64,000 nucleotides of DNA from Hypholoma sublateritium FD-334 SS-4 (GCA_000827495.1 KN817649.1:39609-103608); one strand, 5' to 3'. Positions 32,992 through 44,800 are shown, numbered from the stretch's first letter. The notes: a model not told the origin generated them from the letters alone. A program made the numbers and translations.

Positions 32992-34480
32992 TTACGCCTT
33001 TGAGCGCTGTAGGTTCTTCGTGCGTGCTTCAGCGCCTTGCTCGGGAGTCGCAAGGACGAAGTCTCTTTTTAGGTATGCATGCGGCAGCGCCTGTTGGAAC
33101 CCTCGTGCTTTGCTGATTGATACGTCGTTCACGACTTCGATGTCCTGCGTATTCAAAATGATGTGAGTACTGTGATCACACCGGGGTTTCAATATGATAC
33201 CAGGCTCACCGTTATCAGCGAAGTCTTGACCCCAAAGACCGCATCCGACGTGAGATACGGATCCCCGTTGAAGAAGAGCGACGTCGTCAGGCTCTCGAAA
33301 CCTGGGGCGGAGATCTGAATGTGCAGATGCGCAGGGCGGTATACATGGCGGTCCAGGACGCGCATCATCTTGCCTACAGGGCCGTCACCCGGGATGGGGT
33401 AGGACACGGGTCTGCAATATTAATGACGTAGCCAAGGTGAGAAATTAAGCGCTCATGGATAGGGGCTCTTAGTAGAAGACTGACACGACTGCTCTGAAAG
33501 AGTAAGAGCCGTCCTTTGCAGTTGTAAGGCGTCCTCTACAGTCTGGCTCGACGCGGTTCTCGTACTAAGGCGCCTCACGAAAGTAAATTGTGGTGCTCTC
33601 GGGGAGAAAAGACTGTATTTATGCACCTGAGTGTCGTATTGCCCGTGGCCATCAGTTTCCCATGTGTCGATCACTGCATTGGCAACAGGTTTTCCCGCGA
33701 GATCGGTGACCTTTCCCTCAACAAACATGTAGTCTCCCTTGCCTTCCGACGCGATTGAGTCACCGAGCTCAACTGGTAATCACATTGAACCATTAACTCG
33801 TTTTAGGTAGCAGAATTTATGGATCAGATAATGTTAATGACGCACCATCATGGCGATCTTCAGCAAAGAATGGGCCAAGGACGGTGGACTCCGTGGCTCC
33901 CTCGGGTTTAGCATTATTGACAGAATCAATGAGCGTGGTGACTCCCAAAGTATCGGATAGAAGGATGAATTCTGAACATGCAGGATCACTCTTGGATTCC
34001 CAATGATAATACCTTCAACATGGCTGCGTACCTTGTCGAATATCCGAGCACATTTTCCCTGTTTCCGTTAGGAAGTTGATTGCTGTCCTGGTAGAGGCAT
34101 GTTAATGGTAACTACTTGATTGTACCAATGTTCGTTCAGGAAAACATACATCCATTCCTCTGTCGTCAGAGAAGTTTCCCTCACAAAACCATGAAGGTGG
34201 TTGATCTGCAATTCAGATTCAATAAATAATGTGAAGAGCATTCAAATCTTCTCACCAAGCTGGTGAACACAAACTTGGCACGTTCATCTTGGCCTAGGAG
34301 CAGCAGCGAGCTCAATCACCATCTTCACCGGTGGATAAGGAAAAGAGGCGCACAATTGGCGTTCATGGCATGCACGTTCTCAGTGATAGAGTCTGCGGTC
34401 ATGTCTATGTTCTTGGGTATTTTGGAGAGGTCAACACCATCGTGCTTCGCCTTCTCCCTTGCGGCTTGTGCAGATTGCAT
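32992..34480 (-). CDS. intradiol ring-cleavage dioxygenase (hydroxyquinol/catechol type)
   Basis: Multi-exon minus-strand gene starting MQSAQAAREKAK at 34480 and ending NLQRSKA at 32992. First exon 34354-34480, second from 34293; last exon 32994-33142 region. In order: helical N-terminal domain (TENVHAMNANC, NHLHGFVRETSLTTEEWM, INFLTETGKMCSDIRQ), then VLGPFFAEDRHD, VEGKVTDLAGKPVANAVID, WETDGHGQYDTQ, DCRGRLTT and the non-haem iron ligands in VPVSYPIPGDGP (Tyr) and HVYRPAHLHI (Tyr-x-x-x-His-x-His). Such enzymes split catechol or 1,2,4-benzenetriol between the hydroxyls, the key step in lignin-derived aromatic breakdown; the N-terminal type favours hydroxyquinol dioxygenase. Cytosolic, no signal peptide. 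A perfect 13 bp inverted repeat lies 181 nt before the start. Confidence 0.87.
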
Positions 34481-34660
34481 GTTATATCGACCAAGGATCC
34501 TGTGTCAAGTAAAGAAGGTTATTGAATGGGAGCGTTGTTACTCGGTGGAGTCTATGTGAAATAGAAGGCACTAACTTTATAGTGAGTGGGTTGATCTATC
34601 AAGTAAAGGGAATGACAAGATTCCAGAAGGAGCTCATCACGATGAATAAGGAAGATGATT

Positions 34661-34690
34661 AATCTTCACATACAAGCGTATGTGAAGATT
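34661..34690. repeat. perfect 13 bp inverted repeat upstream of the dioxygenase
   Basis: Arms AATCTTCACATAC (34661-34673) and GTATGTGAAGATT (34678-34690) around AAGC. It lies 181 nt before the dioxygenase start, in promoter position; it could bind a dimeric regulator. No matching palindrome was noticed elsewhere. Confidence 0.7.
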
Positions 34691-35052
34691 GGATGTCTCT
34701 AAAAATTGTCAGCTGACCAGTGCAGCCTGCGGTTGTTCTCGGGTATAGATTGGGTGAAGAACTGCGAAGGCGCGCTTGAGCGCGTTATAATTGGCATATT
34801 GGTTCTATATAGTGACAATTCTTGTTGGTAAAATGACAGTTCCATGACATCTTACTGTGGCAATGACTAAAATTTGATTTGAGAACTGCAAGCCAGTTAC
34901 ATACTTCACGACGATGTGGCAAAAATTACAGAGAGGAGAAAGCAAAAATAGACCTATACAAAGCTTAGATAAATACAGATGCGCCCCAGTCGATAGGTCA
35001 GAGCTCCAATACAACGTCTTCGATCATTGTTCAATGTTGTAAGTTCAATGTG
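34691..35052. other. intergenic, no gene
   Basis: Between the inverted repeat and the 3' end of the DUF7330-like gene; no coding signal. Confidence 0.4.
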
Positions 35053-35992
35053 TTATACCCCGAATAGCTTTGTCCAGAAATTAACTGTTGGGGGAGGCGT
35101 CTCGTCGTTGAAATAGAGTCGAACATTTCCGTTGTTTGCTTGCACTTTAAGTTCATCACCCACCCACTCATCTTCATTCTCGAATTCTGCAGGATCGAGG
35201 TGCCCCAGGAAACTACGGTGGGTGCCGTCCACGTCCGATAAAGGAGTCAGCAAAGCCATCATGTCGTTGGAGTACCGAACGTTGCCGTTCCGCAGCTCGA
35301 GGTTGATGAGCCCGTGGAAAGACCGCGGCAAGAATACGGAGACGCGCCCGTTCTTTGAGTCTGCAGAGATCTGAAGCGGTAGTCGAGACTTCGGAACCTC
35401 AGTTGGGGCAACGTCATACTACCAAAACTAGTCAACTTATATGTTTCAATTGCAGGTCTATAAAACCACGTACCACCGCCGTCGTGACTGGTCCATTTCG
35501 CGAGGAAGTATTCATAGTAACACGCTGCTTCGATGGTTTCGGGTCTGCACCTTCGCCCTGGGTTGGGACGACATAGATCGCTACTTCCAAACTGCCATTC
35601 TTGGACTCGAGGCTTATATTCTTCCGTGTCGTCTCTGTTTCGTCGGCGGCCAAAGGAGGCAAAAAGACGGCCGGAATGCGAAGAGCAGGGTTAATCAGCC
35701 AAGATCCTTTGATGCCTGCGTTTGGCTGCAGAACGCGGATATAGTTAGACGGCTTGATGTTCGGTGGGGATCGAGCACTTGAAGGCGGGCTTGACGTAGA
35801 ACTTTCTGCATTTTCCTCCCGTGATTGGGTATATACTGGTGGCAAGTCCTGATTCCTGCAGGTGAGTGGGTGGCTACATTCCTGTGCGTGCAGACACACC
35901 GTTTCTGCTACATCTGCGAGGTCATTCTCCTGTGCTGGCTCTGAAGAGATCTTGTCGGGCACGGCTGGCGGGGCATTTTGGTCGACGATCAT
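35053..35992 (-). CDS. DUF7330-like protein, copy 2
   Basis: Two exons, 35474-35992 and 35053-35418, intron 55 nt, 294 residues. The start MIVDQ aligns with the starts of the other two copies; the frame is open further upstream. N-terminal low-complexity region with DLPPVYTQ, then beta-rich repeats (INPALRIPAVFLPP, ISLESKNGSLEVAIYV, LQISADSKNGRVSVFLPRSF) and the final block WVGDELKVQANNGNVRLYF. Head-to-tail with copy 3. Compared with copy 1 one intron has been gained or lost. Function unknown. Confidence 0.8.
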
Positions 35993-36385
35993 GATGATGA
36001 CTTGAGGGATAAGATCTGAGAGGGAGTAGTTGGATTTATCCTGGAATGAATTACAACGTGGTCTTACATAGCAGAGCAAGAGCAAGGCTGTCCGCTATTT
36101 TGATGGCTTCGGTTGGGCCACGGCAAACAAAGATAGGCACACCGCGCCAACACCGTACTTGCACTGCGCATTGATATCGCGCAAGTTCTCTGGAACTGCG
36201 GATGCTTTTTATTGTAAGCTTGTCATCACCAATAAGGGTTTTTGAAGTTCACAATCAGTTATACACATAGATCAAGTTAACTTAATACACAAGCTACGAT
36301 TTGAAGATCGTAAAGGATACAGGCCCCGCCGTGCTGCAGCGCAAGCCGAAAGAAATGCAGGTTGGAGTTGGGCTGGAGAGAACTT
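35993..36385. other. intergenic between tandem DUF7330 genes
   Basis: Promoter of copy 2 and 3' end of copy 3; no further gene. Confidence 0.4.
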
Positions 36386-37318
36386 TCACAACCAGAACAG
36401 TCTGGTCCAAAACCCCCCTTCGATGGGAGTTGGTGGGCGATCCACCTCATCGTCGAATGATATACGAACATTGCCATTAGCTGCTCGCACAATGAGCTCA
36501 TCACCTGTCCACTCCGCGTTATTCTCAAGCTTCGACGTGTCGAGATGGCCAATAAAGGCGCGCTGCGTGCGATTAAAGTCGGACAAGGGGGTCAAAAGTG
36601 CTTGGACGTCGCTAGAATACCGCAGACTGCCGTTCCGGATCTCAGCTCTGACGAGCCCCTGGAAGGAGCGTGGAATATACACGAAGACTCGGCCGTTCGC
36701 CGAACTTGTTGAGATGAGCAACGGCAGACGAGTTTTCTCGGATTCGGATGTGACGACGTCGTGCTGGAAGCAGTGATAAGTTAAAACATTATTCAGTGCG
36801 GATTCATAGTCCCACTTACCACCGTCGTTGTGACCGTCCCATTTGTAGACGAGGTATGTATGATAAGACGCTGGTTTGAAGGTTTCCTGTCTGCGCGGCG
36901 GGTCGGCATGACATACACATCCGCATCTACAGTACCATTTCTTGTTTCGAGATTCAAATTCTGCCTCGTCGCCGCTGTCTCGTTGGGGAGCAAAGGAGGT
37001 AAGAATGCGGTCGGGATACGGAGCGCCGGGTCAATTATCCACGACGCTTTGATCCTTGCATTAGGTTGCATTATGCGGATAAAGTTGGACGGCTTGATGT
37101 TTGGAGGTGCAGGAGGGTATCGCGCTGCAGTCGGGCTTTCTGCGTATGCTTCGTGGAGCTCAGAATACCCCGGTGGTGGATCCTATCCTAGGTGAGCGCA
37201 ATGGCCAACGGATATCAACATTCGAAGGACGTACAATATCTACCTCGGGCGAACGATTCACTTTGTATGTTCCTGCAGCGGGTTTGTTGGCCTCTTGATC
37301 ATCTGGGACTACGATCAT
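36386..37318 (-). CDS. DUF7330-like protein, copy 3
   Basis: Three exons, 37244-37318, 36820-37182 and 36386-36763, introns 61 and 56 nt, 271 residues. Start MIVVPDDQ; a DPPPGYSELHEAYAE segment, then IDPALRIPTAFLPP, LNLETRNGTVDADVYV, LISTSSANGRVFVYIPRSF and WTGDELIVRAANGNVRISF. Exon layout matches copy 1 (75 nt first exon), sequence is closer to copy 2. The first intron acceptor could be one of two nearby AGs; only the second keeps the frame. Confidence 0.82.
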
Positions 37319-37615
37319 GGTGACTCGACGGATGGGAGGAAGAGAAATGAAGAATGGCCCGGAATGCTCTTATAGATTCGAGGCCGTCTCTTGGTTGTCT
37401 TATAATCGATGTCCTAACAAACCACAAGCTGCAAGCAGGTGCGTACTGCGCAGCGATGGCTGCCGCATTCAGGCTGCCTCATGCAGACTGCGGACTTCTT
37501 TACTAGAATAACTGAGCAAATTGGGCACTATTCACGCAAAACAGAGACCCACAGTTAATAAACCCTGAAATAGCTCTTATCACAGACTGCGCGTTTGCAC
37601 GAAGCAGCAGGACTG

Positions 37616-38006
37616 CTAGTACGAGAACTCAGAACACTGGCCTACTGTGAAATGTGCTGTCATAGCAATGTCATAGCGGAGCGGAGACTTTTCAAGTTCT
37701 AGAAAGTGGCGATCAGCCGTTAGGGAATGAGCAATCTTGGGAAACATTTCGAAGACACGGGTAGGTACAGTGTGCCCAACAGTAAACGTTGCCAGCCAGC
37801 TCCAGAGTTTCGTCGGCGGAGTCCGAAAAACACTTGTAAAGTTTCGATCAAGCCCATCTGAATGAAGAAAGTCAGTGCACGCAATCTACATATATGTAAA
37901 GCCATACGCACGCGTTACGATGTTTAACTGCGCCCCAGTTTGAGTTCAAGCCAATGTGAGCATCACTCCAACCGGGTGCCCTGGGTATCGTATTGGTGTC
38001 GTGCAT
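37616..38006 (-). CDS. small unknown protein
   Basis: Two exons, 37919-38006 and 37616-37857, joined by a 61 nt intron with a CTGAC branch-like site, 109 residues. I do not recognise it. It contains PPTKLWSWLATF and FEMFPKIAHSLTADRHFLEL; residue composition looks coding, but the start (MHDTNTIPRAPGW) is uncertain. It could be the 3' end of an older, longer gene. No signal peptide or membrane segment. Confidence 0.45.
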
Positions 38007-38530
38007 GGACGATCCTTGATTATTATGCTTTACTTAAAGTTATAAGGCAACGGAATAAATTTTTGCTGCATCGTCTGGGCAGGATCTTTGACAAAATTGA
38101 GCTTATAACAGGAATGCAATATCCCTGAAGCTTTCCAGTGGAAATTCTAAAGCCGATTGGATCAACTACAACACATTTTTGCGGCGATTTCAAGCAATTT
38201 TCAAGTTCATGGCGATTCGAACCACATCTGAGTACTGAGTTTTCCAGAAGTTATTTCTTTGTTCAGTTTTTCTGGTGGGCGGAACAATACAAAGTATATT
38301 GCAATTGGAGCATGCACGTAGGTGCGTGCTGGGTGTGTGTGGATGGACCAAGGATACACGGGAATTAAATAAGCGCCCATCCCCGGGCCGGCATGGTCGG
38401 CATCCGAGTCTGACGGTTTCATCATGGGCTCTTCGACGTTCGTTGGTGTTCCTCATTCCAGTGCAATACCGAAGCATCCGATTTACATTCAACCAATTTC
38501 CGGCCTGCGCAAGTATGTCCAATTCATGGA
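38007..38530. other. intergenic, no gene
   Basis: Open frames up to 110 codons on both strands but no coding evidence. Confidence 0.4.
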
Positions 38531-39473
38531 TTAATAAACATACAGGTCATCCCAACCACGCTCGCGGAGTCCTGAGTCCATGCCGCGAGCGTCTAGCAGC
38601 ATGTTGACCTCATAGAGATCCCGTTCATCAAGCTCATCGAAGCCGCGTTCTTCAAAGCTCTCCCCAAGCTCTCGCGGGATATAACCCATGACCTTCTGGC
38701 CCTTATCCATGCGGTGCATCGCCTTTTCGAGCCCTTTTCCGAGTTTGACGTGGATTTTGTCGGACACCTTGTTCTCGATGGCGCTGGCGCCGTCCATGGC
38801 TTTGGAGAGCGGTTTGCCAATAACCGGGATAAACTGGGCAACCTTCGATAGCGCCTTCGTTGCAGTGGACCAGATCTTGAGGCCGACCTTCGCAATTTTT
38901 GCACCCGTTGTTTTGATGAAGTGGCCGACCTTCTGCGCGGCTATGGGCGGGCGGTTTATTTAATTCGTCTGACGTGCATATGATAGTGCGTAAGGATAGA
39001 ACGTACCCGTTTTTATACCGTGTCCGATCTTCTCAGCCACTACCGTGTGAAAACCCCATTAACTGCAACACCGAGGTAACAGGCCAATTATAGAGCTTAC
39101 CATGCTTGATGCCGTGTCCCAGTTTCTGATAGATTGGGTGAGCTCAGAGCCTCAGTACTTCAGTGGTGGAGGGGATGGTCCTTACCTTGAACCCTTCTTT
39201 AATCTTGGTGAAGATGCTCTTGCGGCGGTACAGAGTCACCATTTCTCTGGCGGCCACACCGTCAATGTTCGCTACCACGCTGGGGGGTACTATGTTGCTG
39301 CTTCCATGGGCGATAGCGAAAGGCGACTGCTGCTTGAGGGAATGAGGGTGTGCACTCTGGGAAATCGAGGTCGTAGGAGGGTTTTGGTTTTGGTGAATGG
39401 GCGCTGCGCTTGTCGAGACTAGAAGGAAGGCGAAAATGAGGCCTACGAGACCAGCTCGGAAGTGATTTTGCAT
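38531..39473 (-). CDS. secreted dibasic-site amphipathic-repeat protein, copy A
   Basis: Four exons: 39186-39473, 39101-39125 (25 nt), 39007-39039 (33 nt), 38531-38940; 251 residues. Signal peptide at residues 1-24 (GLVGLIFAFLLVSTSAAP). A Ser/Pro/His-rich propeptide-like part ends at LYRRKS, a likely Kex2-type dibasic site. Then comes a cationic region with 11-residue periodicity: IKEGFKKLGHG, IKHVAEKIGHG, IKTAAQKVGHF, IKTTGAKIAKV. The conserved block GKPLSKAMDG and MDKGQKVMGYIPRE follow. The micro-exons encode the repeat units. The pattern resembles amphipathic helices that bind membranes (synuclein- or cecropin-like periodicity), but no homology is claimed. Copies B and C lie at 43992 and 45650. 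Confidence 0.8.
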
Positions 39474-39476
39474 GTC

Positions 39477-39488
39477 GGACCAGCCGTG
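39477..39488 (-). promoter_or_regulatory. conserved leader motif CACGGCTGGTCC, copy A
   Basis: Twelve bases ending three nucleotides before the ATG. The same string sits at the same distance before copies B and C. It may be a translation-start context or an untranslated element. Confidence 0.5.
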
Positions 39489-40650
39489 TATGATATGAAG
39501 AGAGAATCAGCCATAAACGTATCTTTATAGATATCTTGTCGAGAATCGCCACACCTGTCATAGGGTTGCATGCCGCTGGATTGCCGCTGCTTATACCCAC
39601 AGAGGCTATGTGGTTGATATGCTTCCGACTCGGATCAGCGCCCAGCGCCCAGTACCTCAACTGGATTCTACTCCGCCCCTTTTCATTATCCACGTACGTA
39701 GCGTTTCCAGAGATACTAAGCAGAATCTCACCTTGATAAATCTGCGCGTGAAAAATGCAACAAGAACTAGGGTGAGTTACCGTTACTTCGTATTCTGGGC
39801 GGAGTGGCAGTGGCGATTGAGATTGGTAGCGAATGTTTGAACTTTAGTTCTGTCACTGGTTCACATGTGGAGTCTGGTATCATTGAAACGGGGATCAATC
39901 TTTGATGAATGCCAGCCGTTTGCCCGCCGTCCGCCGTTCCGCGCTGAGCGCCATTCTTACTTAGACATACAATCTCATACATAGGGTTTGGAAAGCGGAT
40001 AAAAGATCTTGCCATCCCTCAACTTCGAGTCAACTTGCATAACATACTTGGGGAACGCCATGACCCGCAAATGTGCTTCAGATAGACATAGGGCTCGGCG
40101 TAAATCAACCCCGGACAGACTCGATGGGAAACAAAGGGTCTGCTGGCTTTGTTACCGCAAATTCATGCGACCACACGCAGTGCTCTCGACGTCACTGAAC
40201 GTTGCATTAAAGTGCATCTAAAAATAGATTCGAGTCGTTAACGTTCCGTTCAACGCTGGACCTCAACGTCGGACGGAACACAGCCTTCCGTTTAGATGTT
40301 CCCAACCGGTTGATTCGAGCCTCCGGCCAACTATTTGGATGTTTGTCCCACAGCAAAGCATATGGGCACCTTAGAGCAGCGAATGTACATGCATACGTAG
40401 TCACCAGCTTACTACCTTTTTATCAGATGCAATGAACTTTGCAGTGGATTTGTAGGTGGCGGGAACAGAGAAATGGACCCCGAGGCGCACACTTCATTCT
40501 TGAGGATTCAGTGCTTCTCTACGATTTGAAGGATGATGCACCAACTCAAATCTCCAGCGCGTTTTGATAGTGGAAAAATGCAAGGGTATCAAATTACTGC
40601 AGCAATAATCACAACCTATCTATAAATGTCAAGAAAATATCTAGTGATGC
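39489..40650. other. 1.2 kb without a gene
   Basis: No supported coding region. Includes the promoter of copy A and the downstream region of the cystathionine gamma-lyase gene. Confidence 0.4.
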
Positions 40651-42090
40651 TCACAGGCCCGCTGCGCCGCGCACAGCCTGCAGAACGTCCTCGACGAGAT
40701 CCTCTTCCTCCTCCACGCCGACACTTAGGCGCACGAGGTTGTCGCCGATGCCGAGCAGTGCACGGTCCGCCGGTGGGATCGACCCATGCGTCATCTGTGC
40801 GGGGTGCTCCGCCAAGCTCTCCACGCCACCGAGCGACTCGGCGAGCGTGAACAGCCGCGTCGTCGTCAAGAACTTCTCCGCCGCCGCCTGCCCGCCCGCG
40901 ATGCGGAACGATATCATCCCGCTGAAGGGGAATCCGCCCGCGGGCGGCGCTGCGTCCTCCGTGCCGCCGATGAACCGCCGTGCATGCGGGCTGAGCATGC
41001 GCCATGCAAGCGCATTCTTGCGGCGGGAGTACTCGGTCTTCCCGGGCAGCCCAGGGTAGATGACCTCGTCGACACCCGGCTCTGCGGACAGCGCGCGTGC
41101 GACGGCGAGCGCATTCAGCCCGTGCTGTTTCATGCGGAGGTGCAGTGTCTTCGCGCCGCGCTGTGCGAGCCAGCAGTCGTACGCACTAGGCACGGCGCCG
41201 ATTGCGTTTTGTAGGAAGCGCAGCTTTTCCGAGAAGGCAGCCTGGTGCGCGGGGAGGATGAGTGCGCCCATGACGACGTCTGAGTGGCCGTTGATATACT
41301 TCGTGAGAGAATGCATGACGACGTCGGCGCCGAGGAGGAGCGGGGAGGAGTAGAACGGTGACAGGAAGGTGTTGTCGACGAGCACAAGCGGCCGCGAAGG
41401 GTGCGCTTGGGCCAAACGGGCGATGCGCGGGATGTCTATCAGACGCAGGGTAGGATTTGTCGGTGACTCGATCCAAACGAGCTGCAAGCATGCTATTAAT
41501 ACGGTACGACACGATCCGGTCGATGGTAGCATACCTTTGTGTTTTCTCGGAACGACGCAATTATCTCCTCGTCTCCGGCCGTCTCCAGATCCAGGAAAGT
41601 TGCCTCCAGCCCTTGGTTCTCGCTCGCGACCCGCCGGATGTAGCGGAAAGTACCGCCGTACACGTCGTTCACGCTGACGATGTGCGAATTGGGGCCGAGG
41701 GCCTGGAGGACCGTCGCCGTCGTCGCCGAGCCTGAGGCGAATGCAAGGGCAGAAGCACCTCCCGACTCGATTGACGCCAATGTCTCCTCCAGAGCATTTC
41801 TGTTGGGGTTGCCCGAGCGAGAATATTCAAAGCCCTGCAAGACGTTGTCAGCCAACTTCCAGCTATAGACGCAATTCTTTACGGACCTTGTGTACGCCAA
41901 TCGCCGCCTGCTTGTATGTTGTGCTGAGGGAGATGGATGGGATGACGGCGCCCGTTTCTTGGCTGGCCTCTGAACCGACATGAATGGCGCGAGTGCCAAA
42001 GCCGTCGACGTGTTTCTTTAAGCCGTTGCCGTTCGTGTGGCTGAAACCGTTGGTGCGCACACCGCTGAAGGAATCAATGGAAGGCGACAT
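40651..42090 (-). CDS. CYS3: cystathionine gamma-lyase
   Basis: Three exons, 41887-42090, 41535-41834 and 40651-41481, introns 52 and 53 nt, 444 residues. A PLP enzyme of the Cys/Met metabolism family: N-terminal FGTRAIHVGSEASQETGAVI, active-site loop EYSRSGNPNR, DVYGGTFRY, WIESPTNPTL, the Asp in LVDNTF, and the PLP lysine in HSLTKYINGHSDVVMG. C-terminal AESLGGVESLAEHPAQMTH. It cleaves cystathionine to cysteine, 2-oxobutanoate and ammonia in transsulfuration. An N-terminal tail of about 30 residues is longer than in yeast. Cystathionine gamma-synthase or beta-lyase is the alternative; the IHVGSE start favours the lyase. It sits between copies A and B of the secreted family without evident functional link. 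Confidence 0.92.
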
Positions 42091-43976
42091 GAAGGATGAA
42101 AAGGCGGGGTGGTGGTGGTAAAGAGAAGTAATGGCCGCTGATGAATTTTATACACCCTCATTTTTCGCAGACGAGGACGGGTCAAGTTAGCAAATTGCGA
42201 AGAATGACGAGCTCGCTGACGGAGATTTCAACCACGTGGGCTAGATCGAGCAACGATTACCCGCAACATCCCCGATCTTACACAACCAAGCCGTATGGAA
42301 GACGTCAGTTTAGCCTTCAGTGAAAGTCCGGGGCTGACCAGAGCTGACCTGAGGCTTACATTCCTCGGACATGGTATCATTCTGATGCAATCCATACCCA
42401 CATTCATTATTGTGAGATCCGTTGTACCCAAACGACTCTCGGCCAAGTTTAAATCAAGTTTGATCAGCAGCGGGATCGCATACGGAAGCATGCGTGTTCA
42501 AAGTTGGACGATAGCTGGGTCTTTGAGTATGTTCCTTCTTTTCGAGTATTCCACTGTCGCAAGATAAAGTGAAGATAGTACGTGGACGTCGTGGTACGTG
42601 TGATCGTTATTTTTATACGGTGGTCAAATGGTGAGGCTGAGGACCGGGACTCGGACGTCACTGGGCCGGCCGGACGGCGATCCAATCGAGGTATTTTTAG
42701 CCCTACCCAAGCCCTACCCTCAGTCTATGCCTTCACACAAAGTTTTCATTACCCGCCCAGTCTTTTCCAACCTCCAGGAAAATTCGTCATCTTAGCATGG
42801 AATGGCAGAGGGCAGGTGTAAGTAAACTCGACTGGGTGAACATTTAGATTTTTTTTTAGAAACAGCTCTGCGATTTTTAGACCGTCAGACGCGTTGTCGG
42901 ATACGCCATACGTACGCATGAGAGGGCGCAGATGGGCAGTGCGTATCGCGCAAACATGGTGCATGCTATATGCTCTATAACCTATCCATGCGTGCAGGGG
43001 TCACCAGAATCGTAGCGTGGGAGTGCGTATGAGGGCGACGCACTGCATAAAACAAATGAGGGGAGTACATGCCACTCATGGGAGGCGAGCGTGAAATTAG
43101 GAGCGGTAATGGCTAGCGTCCGCATGGACAGTGTACAATATATATATTACATGTCGTCTCGGTTGAGTCGATCCTATAAGCAGGAAAAAATTGCACGCTT
43201 CCGAGTCTTTGAAGTTTTTGCTCAACCTAGGTTGGTGGTGCCGGTGAACTTGAATGACTGCGTTATTGTGCATGAAACTACGTTTTTGTAGCTCGTAGCC
43301 AATTGCAAGCAAATGTACATGAGGATCCTAATATTTCTAAAATCTCTAAATATGTAATTAGTATTTACTTACAATTACGTCAATCCTCCAATGCGTACCA
43401 CATCTCTTACACCGCCTACTATGTACATGAAATCTGGCCTCGATTGCGACGATGAGCCTACCGATATAAATAGCATATTTATTCTTAGTTGAAGCCAAAA
43501 TAAAATAGCCCCGTTTGTTGCCAATCACAAAGTTTCGCGATAACAAGTCCGCAAACAATCTGACTTGTCCCCAACTTGTCCCTGACCGAGCGAGCGCTCG
43601 GGAAAGGAGCGCGGGTTGTTACTAACATCATCCTCTTCACCGCTTCATGGCTTCTATATCGCGCTTCACGGACCCCGGCGGTTTTTTTCGCTTCACCAAG
43701 TCCCACACTCTTCAATACAACTTCAATACTGATTCTACTCCACTTCCAGGTGGAAAGGGAAGTCTGGGGACATAAAGATAGTGTTTGAACTTCAAAGCAA
43801 CGTTTCAAGGATCTACCGCACCGGCAACATCGGAAAGAACGCTAAATATGCAGTGGTGACATGACGGATGGGGTAAATCTTCGATTATATATTTGGGTCA
43901 TTCAAGCTGTTAAAGCGCTTAAACCCCAATATAACACATACTAACGTATACCGAACTGCAATCTCTCTTTTGCCAT
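42091..43976. other. 1.9 kb without a supported gene
   Basis: Upstream region of the lyase, then AT-rich sequence. Frames up to 107 codons show no family feature and no consistent splice chain. Confidence 0.4.
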
Positions 43977-43988
43977 CACGGCTGGTCC
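43977..43988 (+). promoter_or_regulatory. conserved leader motif CACGGCTGGTCC, copy B
   Basis: Same 12 bases as before copies A and C, three nucleotides before the ATG at 43992. Confidence 0.5.
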
Positions 43989-43991
43989 GTC

Positions 43992-44800
43992 ATGTGTAAT
44001 CCCTTCCGAGCTGGTCTCGTAGGCTTTGTCCTCGCGCTGATTCTTGTCTTAACAAGCGCAGCGCCCATTATATTGAAACAGGTTTCCTCACCCGCACATT
44101 TTCAAGGAGCGGCTCCGCACTACCTCATCCAGAAGCCTTCCTTCGATGTCGCACACAGAAGCAGCGACATAGTACCCAAAACGGTGGAGATTTCAGACGG
44201 AATGGTCGCCAGAGAGCTGGTGACGATGTACCGCCGCACGAGCCTTGGTACCAGGATCAAAGAGGGTATTAAACACGGTGAGCATATCTGAAATTGGTTT
44301 CCGGGACCCTGGTGGGTGCTGAAGAGTATGTGTTTCTTTGCTCTAGTATTCCACAGGATTGGAGAAGGCGTCAAGACAGGTGGGTCATGTCATGACTTCC
44401 CCGCCCCATAACCCCGCTGACCCGCTGCGCACAACTTGCAGCTGTACAGAAGGTTGGCCATTTCGTCCATACCACTGGCGCGAAGATCGCCAAGGTCGGC
44501 CTCAAGATCTGGTCCACTGCAACGAAGGCGCTATCGAAGGTTGCCCAGTTCATCCCGGTTATTGGCAAGCCGCTCTCCAAAGCCATGGACGCCGCTGGCA
44601 CCATCGAGAACAAGGCGTCCAACGCAATCCACGCCAACCTTGGAAAAGGGCTCAACAAGGCGATGCACCGCATGGACAAGGGCCAGAAGGTGATGGGATA
44701 CATCCCGCGCGAGTTTGCGGAGAGTTCCGAAGAACGCGGCTTCGGAGAGCTTGACCGTGCTCGTGGTTGGGATGAGGTAGAAGATTTGTTTATGTACTAA
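43992..44800 (+). CDS. secreted dibasic-site amphipathic-repeat protein, copy B
   Basis: Three exons, 43992-44277, 44347-44379 (33 nt) and 44442-44800, introns 69 and 62 nt, 225 residues. Signal peptide GLVGFVLALILVLTSAAP. Dibasic site in MYRRTS; then IKEG, IKHVFHRIGEG, VKTAVQKVGHF and VHTTGAKIAKV with 11-residue spacing, GLKIWSTATKALSKVAQF, GKPLSKAMDA, MDKGQKVMGYIPRE and an acidic C-terminus. It lacks the 25 nt micro-exon of copy A. Histidine and lysine-rich face and small residues suggest a helix that could bind membranes. Unknown function. Confidence 0.82.

Noticed and set aside
42295..42567. 90-codon plus-strand frame in the gap upstream of cystathionine gamma-lyase
   Set aside because: No recognisable motif and competing frames of similar length on both strands.
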